13,778 bases of DNA from DAOTZS01 sp034434335 (GTDB lineage Bacteria > Chloroflexota > Anaerolineae > CG2-30-64-16): NCBI GenBank assembly GCA_034434335.1, contig DAOTZS010000105.1, positions 1-13,778 of the forward strand, read 5' to 3'. Shown here piece by piece: positions 6,790 to 12,003 of the stretch. Both the position numbers and the translations under genes were made by a program. A model generated the notes under the pieces. That model did no database searches. It was given only the letters and a program-made list of their open reading frames with translations, and had not been told where the DNA came from. Position 1 is the stretch's first letter, and every line of letters starts with the position of its first letter.

Positions 6790-7536
6790 GTGGCACACCT
6801 GCATCCTACGAAACGGCCCGCCAGGGCGATGCCGAGGGCACAGCAACATCGTTACCTGCTTTTCTATAAGCCTTACAACGTGCTTTCCTCTTTTACCGAT
6901 CCTGAGGGCCGGCCAACCCTGGCCTCCTACGTCCCCGTGCCCGGAGTCTACGCAGCCGGCCGGCTGGATCGCGAGAGCGAAGGGCTGATGCTGCTGACGG
7001 ACGACGGCCGGCTGGCCCATATGATGACCCATCCGCGCTACAAGCTGCCTAAGACGTACCTGGTGCAGGTAGAAGGCGTTCCCGGCCCAGAAGCATTGGA
7101 CGCGCTGCGCTCGGGGGTCATCGTCAAAGGGGAACGCACCGCCCCGGCCGAAGTCGAGCTGTTGACCACTGAGCCACCTCTCCCCCCACGCAGTACCCCG
7201 ATCCGTTACCGGGCGTCTATCCCCACAGCCTGGCTGCGCATCGTGCTGCGAGAGGGCCGCAAGCGGCAGATCCGCCATATGACGGCCGCCGTAGGCCACC
7301 CCACCCTGCGGCTGGTGCGCATTGCCATCGGCCCTCTGACGTTATGGGGGGTGGCCGGCCACGATTGGCCGCGCGCCGGCCCGGCTACCCTGCCTGCGCT
7401 CGAGCCCGGCCAGTGGCGCGACCTCACTCCAGATGAACTGGCATCCCTCTGGAAGGCGCTCAGCCGTGCTGGGAGGAATTGGCGCCACGGGCCAGGGACT
7501 TCGCCACGCGCGGCATCCCCTCCAGATTCGCCGTAA
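6790..7536 (+). CDS. rluE: 23S rRNA pseudouridine synthase, RsuA/RluB/RluE/RluF family (RluE-like)
   Basis: The product converts a uridine in ribosomal RNA to pseudouridine. The 248-residue protein follows my memory of E. coli RluE closely: RYLLFYKPYNVLSSFTDPEG (21-40), the catalytic-loop block YAAGRLDRESEGL with nucleophile Asp60, SIPTAWLRIVLREGRKRQIR (143-162), and then GHPTLRLVRIAIG. Like RluE, and unlike RluB or RsuA, it lacks an N-terminal S4 domain. In E. coli RluE modifies U2457 of 23S rRNA; the same target is likely but not proven here. The GTG at 6790 is chosen because AAAGGAGGG ends 4 bases before it. After about residue 215 comes a Pro/Arg/Ser-rich tail of roughly 30 residues that is not part of the core. 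The gene is divergent from glgP and flanked by inverted repeat copies. Confidence 0.92.
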   Translation: MAHLHPTKRPARAMPRAQQHRYLLFYKPYNVLSSFTDPEGRPTLASYVPVPGVYAAGRLDRESEGLMLLTDDGRLAHMMTHPRYKLPKTYLVQVEGVPGPEALDALRSGVIVKGERTAPAEVELLTTEPPLPPRSTPIRYRASIPTAWLRIVLREGRKRQIRHMTAAVGHPTLRLVRIAIGPLTLWGVAGHDWPRAGPATLPALEPGQWRDLTPDELASLWKALSRAGRNWRHGPGTSPRAASPPDSP

Positions 7537-7550
7537 TCTCGCATATCGCA

Positions 7551-7556
7551 TATACT
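7551..7556 (+). promoter_or_regulatory. Possible -10 element upstream of the glycosidase cluster
   Basis: TATACT (5 of 6) lies 15 bases after the pseudouridine synthase stop, with only a poor -35 (TTCGCC) 18 bases upstream. A second TATACT at 7795-7800 is closer to the GH4 start and also lacks a convincing -35. I cannot decide which one, if either, drives the cluster. If the first does, the transcript would carry the hairpin array as its leader. Confidence 0.25.
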
Positions 7557-7597
7557 GTGGGTGTAACTATGCAGGCCGATTGAAATCGCCCCTCCTG

Positions 7598-7697
7598 GGC
7601 ACTTCGTGCCGGGTGTCGGCCTCCGCCGACACCCTTCATGCATATCATGAAGGCCGACCACCGGCCGCAGGCCCAAAAAGGGTGACTTCCAGTCACC
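7598..7697. repeat. Array of consecutive hairpins, repeat-derived
   Basis: Five small stems follow one another. They are GGCAC/GTGCC (7598-7610) and GGGTGTCGGC/GCCGACACCC with a CTCC loop (7611-7634). Next come TTCATG/CATGAA (7635-7651) and GGCCG/CGGCC (7652-7666). The last is GGTGACT/AGTCACC with a TCC loop (7681-7697). Copy B of the short repeat lies inside, at 7663-7684. No open reading frame of note is present. The rest of the 7537-7823 gap, after 7697, shows a weak TGGGGC/GCCCCA pairing and a TATACT box before the next gene's ribosome binding site. Confidence 0.7.
7663..7684 (-). repeat. Short dispersed repeat, copy B (inverted relative to copy A)
   Basis: The reverse complement reads CACC-CTTTTTGGG-CCTGCGGCC and matches copy A at 6718-6738 almost completely. 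The two copies lie on either side of the pseudouridine synthase gene, about 0.9 kb apart, in opposite orientation. Copy B is embedded in the hairpin array. Confidence 0.6.
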
Positions 7698-7823
7698 GCT
7701 GAATAGTTACCTTTGGATGAAGATTCCGGCATCTCGAGCCGTAAGCTGTGGGGCGGAGTCTGGCTTATGCCAGGTTCCAGGCCCCAGAAAACTATATACT
7801 CTTCCCCGGTAAAGGAGCAAACT

Positions 7824-9380
7824 ATGCCTATCAAGATTGCCATGATCGGGGCCGGCTCGATCGGTTTTACCCGCCGCCTGATGCGCGACATCGTGGCAGT
7901 GCCAGAGCTGGCCGATACGGTTTTTGCTTTCACCGACATCTCCGAGCGCAACCTCGAGATGGTCACCCAGCTATGCCGACGCGACCTGGAGGCCAACAAA
8001 TTGCCCGCCCGGATCATCTCGACCCTTGACCGCCGCGCGGCCATCGCGGATAGCGACTACGTGGTTTGCATGATCCGCCAGGGCGGGCTGGAAGCCTTTC
8101 AGCTCGATATAGACATCCCCCTCAAGTACGGCGTTGACCAGTGCGTCGGCGACACCATCTGCGCTGGCGGCATCATGTACGCTCAGCGTAGCATCCCGGA
8201 GCTGCTCAAGTTCTGTCGGGACATCCGCGAGGTTGCCAAGCCCGGCGCGCTCTTCCTCAACTACTCCAACCCCATGGCCATGAACACCTGGGCCTGTAAC
8301 AAGTACGGCGGCGTACGTACGATTGGCCTCTGCCACGGTGTGCAGGGCGCGCACTGGCAGATCACCAAGGTGATCGAGCTGTGGGCGCGCAAGGAGGGGC
8401 TGATTGGCCCCGACGAGACGCTGCACCGCAACGAGGTGGATGTCATCGCGGCCGGCCTGAACCACCAGACCTGGTTCATCAAGGTGCAGTGGCGTGGCCT
8501 GGACATGGTCCCCAAGCTCCTGGAGCTGTTCGAGGCGCATCCGGAATACTCGCGGACCGAGAAAGTGCGCATTGATGTGCTGCGCCGCTTCGGCTACTAC
8601 AGCACCGAATCCAACGGCCACCTCAGCGAGTATCTGCCCTGGTATCGCAAGCGGCCGGAAGAGATCATGCGCTGGATCGACCTGTCGTCGTGGATCCACG
8701 GCGAGACCGGCGGTTATCTGCGCGTGTGCATTGAGGCGCGCAACTGGTTCGAGACCGACTTCCCCCGCTGGCTGGCCGAGCCGCCTCTGGACCTGAAGAC
8801 CTATCAGCGGAGCGAGGAGCACGGCTCGTACATCATCGAAGCCCTGGAAACCGGCCGCGTCTACCGCGGGCATTTCAACGTGGTCAACCAGGGCCACATC
8901 ACCAATCTGCCGAACGGCTGTGTGGTGGAGATCCCGGGCTATGTCGACCGCACGGGCATCCACATGCCCGTGGTCGGTGACCTGCCGTTGGCCTGCGCGG
9001 CCACGTGCGCGGCCTCCGTACGCGTGCAGGAGATGGCCATGGAGGCGGCCGTCCATGGCGATGTGATGTTGCTGAAACAGGCCATGTTGCACGATCCGCT
9101 GGTGGGCGCCGTGTGCAACCCTGAAGAAGTGTGGCAGATGACCGATGAGATGCTGGTGGCCCAGGCCCAGTGGCTGCCCCAATATGCCGACGAGATACCC
9201 CGTGCCCGTCAGCGTCTGGAGGAGGCGGAACGCACGGGCACGCGCGTACCCCTGCGCGACACTAAAGGCGCCGCCCGCCTGCCCATCAAGAGCGTAGAGG
9301 AGATGGCGGCCGATGCCGCAGCCGCCAGGGCCATGGCCGCGGCTTCCGACAAGGCGAAGATGACCCGCCAGGATACCTGA
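7824..9380 (+). CDS. GH4 NAD/Mn-dependent glycosidase (alpha-galactosidase or alpha-uronidase type)
   Basis: GH4 enzymes cleave glycosides by transient oxidation at C3, using NAD+ and a divalent metal such as Mn2+. The 518-residue protein shows the NAD-binding start KIAMIGAGSIGF, then NYSNPM (146-151), metal-site Cys170-His171 in LCHGVQG, His214 in GLNHQTW, and RFGYYSTESNGHLSEYLPWY. As I recall, the residues after Cys track substrate in GH4: CHSV in alpha-galactosidases, CHEV in alpha-glucosidases, CHGx in alpha-glucuronidases and CNxP in phospho-glycosidases. CHGV here therefore makes a uronic acid substrate possible, although the rest looks MelA-like. No signal peptide, so cytoplasmic. The ATG at 7824 has AAAGGAG 6 bases before it; the frame is open to 7713, but that part is repeat-bordering leader. 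It is the first gene of a four-gene cluster. Confidence 0.94.
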   Translation: MPIKIAMIGAGSIGFTRRLMRDIVAVPELADTVFAFTDISERNLEMVTQLCRRDLEANKLPARIISTLDRRAAIADSDYVVCMIRQGGLEAFQLDIDIPLKYGVDQCVGDTICAGGIMYAQRSIPELLKFCRDIREVAKPGALFLNYSNPMAMNTWACNKYGGVRTIGLCHGVQGAHWQITKVIELWARKEGLIGPDETLHRNEVDVIAAGLNHQTWFIKVQWRGLDMVPKLLELFEAHPEYSRTEKVRIDVLRRFGYYSTESNGHLSEYLPWYRKRPEEIMRWIDLSSWIHGETGGYLRVCIEARNWFETDFPRWLAEPPLDLKTYQRSEEHGSYIIEALETGRVYRGHFNVVNQGHITNLPNGCVVEIPGYVDRTGIHMPVVGDLPLACAATCAASVRVQEMAMEAAVHGDVMLLKQAMLHDPLVGAVCNPEEVWQMTDEMLVAQAQWLPQYADEIPRARQRLEEAERTGTRVPLRDTKGAARLPIKSVEEMAADAAAARAMAAASDKAKMTRQDT

Positions 9381-9390
9381 CCTGGCCTCG

Positions 9391-9436
9391 GGCAACGGGA
9401 GCTGCCAGCCCATCAGTGCTGGCAGCTCCCGTTGCC
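9391..9436. other. 19-bp perfect intercistronic hairpin
   Basis: GGCAACGGGAGCTGCCAGC (9391-9409) is perfectly complementary to 9418-9436 across an 8-base loop. It starts 10 bases after the GH4 stop and ends 25 bases before the next start codon. The downstream sequence has no T-run, so it is not a classical terminator. It more likely protects the 3' end of the GH4 message or sets the expression ratio between the first gene and the rest. An isolated repeat element is also possible. Confidence 0.8.
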
Positions 9437-9461
9437 GGCATTTCATTGGGGGTAGACGACG

Positions 9462-10637
9462 ATGAGCCAGACACCGCGCGAAGTTATTGATTCCTTGCTG
9501 CGTAACCGGCCGGCCGAGCGTATCGGCTCAACCGAGTTCTTCTGGTCGGACGCCATCTGGAAATGGGTGCAACAGGGTTACCCAACGCGCCTGGTACACA
9601 AAGAGCCAGGGGAAAAGCGCTGGCGGCCCGAAGATGGCCAGTGGGAAGAGGTGGCCGAAGCCGGCGAGTACCTGGAGCCGGTACCCCCGTGGGAACACTT
9701 CGGCCTGGACATGGCTGAGGTCGGCGGCTGGTTCGATGCCATGCCCCTGCGTGGCTACGACGAAGTGGTGGCCGAGACGGACGAATGGGTGATCCGCCGC
9801 AACGGCGCCGGCGCGGCGCTCAAGTGGTGGAAACACAAGATGGGCACCCCGGAGCATGTTGACTTCCGCATGACCTCACGCGAGATCTGGGAACGCGACT
9901 ACCGACCGCACGTGCTCCGCTGGGACCCTGCCCGGACCGACCCGGTCGCCCAGGGCCGCGACCTGGCCAGGGCGCGCGCGGCCGGGCGCTGGACGCACTT
10001 CGGCCACATCTTCGTCTGGGAGCTGATGCGCAGTAGCATGGGAGACCTGACCCTCTATCAGAGCCTGCTGCTCGACCCAGGCTGGATTCACGACTACAAC
10101 CGGGTGTACACGGATTTCTTCAAGCAGGGGTACGTCTACCTGTTCGAACAGGTTGGCCTGCCCGACGGCATCTGGATGTACGAGGACCTGGGCTACAAGA
10201 ACGGCACCTTCGCCTCGCCCAAGACCTATGCTGAGCTGATCTTCCCCTACTACAAGGAGATGGTAGACTTCTTTCATAGCTATGGCCTGCCGGTGGTGTT
10301 GCACACCTGCGGCAGCGTGGCCCAGGCGCTGCCTTTGATCGTCGAGGCCGGTTTCGACGCGCTGCATCCCATGGAACGCAAGGCCAGGGGCAACGATCCC
10401 TTCGCCTTTGCCGAGCAATACCGCGACAAGCTGGTCTTTGTGGGAGGGCTGGACATCCGCATCCTGGAAACCAACGACCGCCATCTCGTGCGTCGTGAGG
10501 TGCAGGCTTACATCCAGGGGATGAAGGCGCGCGGCGCGCGGCTGGTATTCGGCTCGGATCATTCGATCACCCCCAATGTGGACTACGACACCTACCGCTA
10601 TGCGCTCGATGTGTACCGAGAGCACATGACATATTGA
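9462..10637 (+). CDS. URO-D superfamily protein of unknown reaction (HemE/MtaA-like fold)
   Basis: This 391-residue protein resembles the uroporphyrinogen decarboxylase/cobamide methyltransferase superfamily, chiefly in its C-terminal half. That half holds MYEDLGYKNGTFASPKTY (239-256), PYYKEMVDFFHSYGLPVVLH, the HTCGS motif (His281, Cys283) and FGSDHSITPNV (363-373). The RxAGR-type N-terminal motif of true HemE is absent, so heme synthesis is unlikely. MtaA/CmuA-type methyltransferases bind zinc with HxC plus a later Cys; here the later position reads GSDHS, so only part of that site is visible and Asp366 or His367 might substitute. No partner corrinoid protein lies nearby. Its place between a GH4 enzyme and a sugar-type transporter points to carbohydrate metabolism, reaction unknown. 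The ATG at 9462 has a GGGGGT stretch about 9 bases upstream, a modest site. Confidence 0.88.
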   Translation: MSQTPREVIDSLLRNRPAERIGSTEFFWSDAIWKWVQQGYPTRLVHKEPGEKRWRPEDGQWEEVAEAGEYLEPVPPWEHFGLDMAEVGGWFDAMPLRGYDEVVAETDEWVIRRNGAGAALKWWKHKMGTPEHVDFRMTSREIWERDYRPHVLRWDPARTDPVAQGRDLARARAAGRWTHFGHIFVWELMRSSMGDLTLYQSLLLDPGWIHDYNRVYTDFFKQGYVYLFEQVGLPDGIWMYEDLGYKNGTFASPKTYAELIFPYYKEMVDFFHSYGLPVVLHTCGSVAQALPLIVEAGFDALHPMERKARGNDPFAFAEQYRDKLVFVGGLDIRILETNDRHLVRREVQAYIQGMKARGARLVFGSDHSITPNVDYDTYRYALDVYREHMTY

Positions 10638-10652
10638 GCCACCTGCCATCGC

Positions 10653-11924
10653 ATGAGCCACTCGCTGTTCACCACACTGCGTAACCTGCGCGGCAACGTG
10701 CGAGGATGCGTCTACACCGAGGCCCTGTGGGGGATCCCCTTCAACCTCTACGCGCCGTATGCCTCGGTCTATATGCTGGCACTGGGATTGACGGACGCCC
10801 AGATCGGGCTGATCACCAGCATCAGCCTTGTCTGCCAGATCTTCTGGGCCCTGTTGAGCGGCGCCATTACCGATAAGGCGGGCCGCAAGCGCACAACCCT
10901 GGTCGCGGACATCATCTCATGGAGCGTGCCCACCTTCATCTGGGCTATCTCGCAGAACTTCACCTACTTCCTGGTTGCCGCGCTCTTCAACAGCGTCTGG
11001 CGCGTTTCCATGACCTCCTGGACGTGCCTGCTGGTTGAAGACACCGACCCCGACCTGCTGGTTGACGTGTACGCCTGGATCTACATTGCCAACCTGGTCG
11101 TAGGGCTGGTGGCGCCGGTCGGTGGGCTTTTCATTGCCAGATATGGCCTGGTGCCGACCATGCGCGGGCTCTATGCCCTGGCCTGCCTTATGATGACCGC
11201 CAAGTTCCTGATCATGAACGCCATGGTGACGGAGACCCGCCAGGGCATGATCCGCATGCAGGAGACCAGAGGCCAGCATCTGTTCGCCGTCCTGGGCGAA
11301 TCAACGGCTGTCTTCCGGCAGGTACTGCGCACACCGGCTGTTCTGGCCGCCGCGGGGCTCATGGTGCTGCTGAACATCTCGCGCATGATCAGCGGAACGT
11401 TCTGGTCCATCCTGGTGACCGAGAAGCTGGCCATCCCCGCTGAGCATCTGGCCCTGTTTCACACCGCCCGTGCGGTCGCCCAGCTCGCCATCTTCTTCCT
11501 GGTAATGCCCAGGCTGCGCACGGCGCCTGTCCACCGCCCGATGGCCGTCGGATTCGGCGGGCTGCTGCTGAGCCAGGTGATCCTGCTCATGACCCCCGCC
11601 GGCCACTACCCCCTGCTCTTCCTGGCCACCCTGGTGGAGGCCTGCAGCGCGCCGGCAGCTTCAGCCCTGCTGGATAAGCTGCTGGTGCTGGTGGTGGACC
11701 CCAAAGAGCGGGCCAGGATCACCGCCATCGTCTACGTCATCGTGATCATCTGGACCTCGCCCTTTGGTTGGATTGCAGGCCAGCTATCGGAGGTGGACCG
11801 TATCCTGCCCTTCATCCTGTGCTCCCTTCTCTACGCTGCGGCCAGCCTGCTGGCGGGCTTCACCAGCCGGCTGCCTGGCAAAGAGGAGAGCCTGTGCGAA
11901 CCCTATCCTGCGGAAGAGCCGTGA
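10653..11924 (+). CDS. Major facilitator superfamily transporter, likely oligosaccharide uptake
   Basis: This 423-residue integral membrane protein has about twelve hydrophobic segments, from residue 22 (YTEALWGIPFNLYAPYASVY) to about 410, with a cytoplasmic loop near 205-235. The MFS loop motif GAITDKAGRKR is at 70-80, between segments 2 and 3. The substrate cannot be read from sequence; placement between glycosidases suggests import of the glycoside they cleave. The ATG at 10653 has no visible ribosome binding site. It lies 15 bases after the URO-D-like stop and in the same reading frame, so translation may depend on ribosomes finishing the upstream gene. The first membrane segment begins some 20 residues in, which fits this start. 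The C-terminal 15 or so residues are polar and acidic. Confidence 0.92.
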   Translation: MSHSLFTTLRNLRGNVRGCVYTEALWGIPFNLYAPYASVYMLALGLTDAQIGLITSISLVCQIFWALLSGAITDKAGRKRTTLVADIISWSVPTFIWAISQNFTYFLVAALFNSVWRVSMTSWTCLLVEDTDPDLLVDVYAWIYIANLVVGLVAPVGGLFIARYGLVPTMRGLYALACLMMTAKFLIMNAMVTETRQGMIRMQETRGQHLFAVLGESTAVFRQVLRTPAVLAAAGLMVLLNISRMISGTFWSILVTEKLAIPAEHLALFHTARAVAQLAIFFLVMPRLRTAPVHRPMAVGFGGLLLSQVILLMTPAGHYPLLFLATLVEACSAPAASALLDKLLVLVVDPKERARITAIVYVIVIIWTSPFGWIAGQLSEVDRILPFILCSLLYAAASLLAGFTSRLPGKEESLCEPYPAEEP

Positions 11925-11953
11925 TTGCCAAGGTTCACGCCCTGCGCTATACT
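11925..11953 (+). promoter_or_regulatory. Likely sigma-70-type promoter of the rhamnosidase gene
   Basis: TTGCCA (11925-11930, 5 of 6) and TATACT (11948-11953, 5 of 6) are separated by exactly 17 bases, immediately after the transporter stop codon. A start near 11960 gives a leader of about 44 bases to the ATG at 12004. This suggests the rhamnosidase can be expressed separately from the three genes before it. Confidence 0.6.
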
Positions 11954-12003
11954 GAAAGTCGGCAATGAACTTCAGAAGCCTGAGAGCAAGAAAGGAAGCT
12001 GCC

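Noticed and set aside
6533..6796. N-terminal extension of glgP by 88 residues
   Set aside because: It overlaps the divergent gene and the promoter region, reads through repeat sequence, and does not resemble the start of known phosphorylases.
7598..7697. CRISPR array
   Set aside because: The stems differ in sequence and there are no equal-length direct repeats with unique spacers.
7713..7823. N-terminal extension of the GH4 protein by 37 residues
   Set aside because: The NAD-binding strand must be near the start in GH4 enzymes, and the ATG at 7824 has a good ribosome binding site.
7557..7823. tRNA or known riboswitch in the structured leader
   Set aside because: No cloverleaf with T-loop sequence and no riboswitch core motif that I recognise; the stems are independent simple hairpins.
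7971..9446. Long open frame (about 490 codons) on the minus strand opposite the GH4 gene
   Set aside because: It lies antisense to a clear GH4 enzyme, has no recognisable domains or ribosome site, and is a side effect of high GC content and codon bias.
9462..10637. Calling this gene hemE (uroporphyrinogen decarboxylase)
   Set aside because: The N-terminal arginine-containing motif of true HemE is missing and the neighbours are glycosidases and a transporter, not heme genes.
9876..10661. Open frame of 261 codons on the minus strand opposite the URO-D-like gene
   Set aside because: It is antisense to a protein with clear superfamily motifs and shows no recognisable domain.
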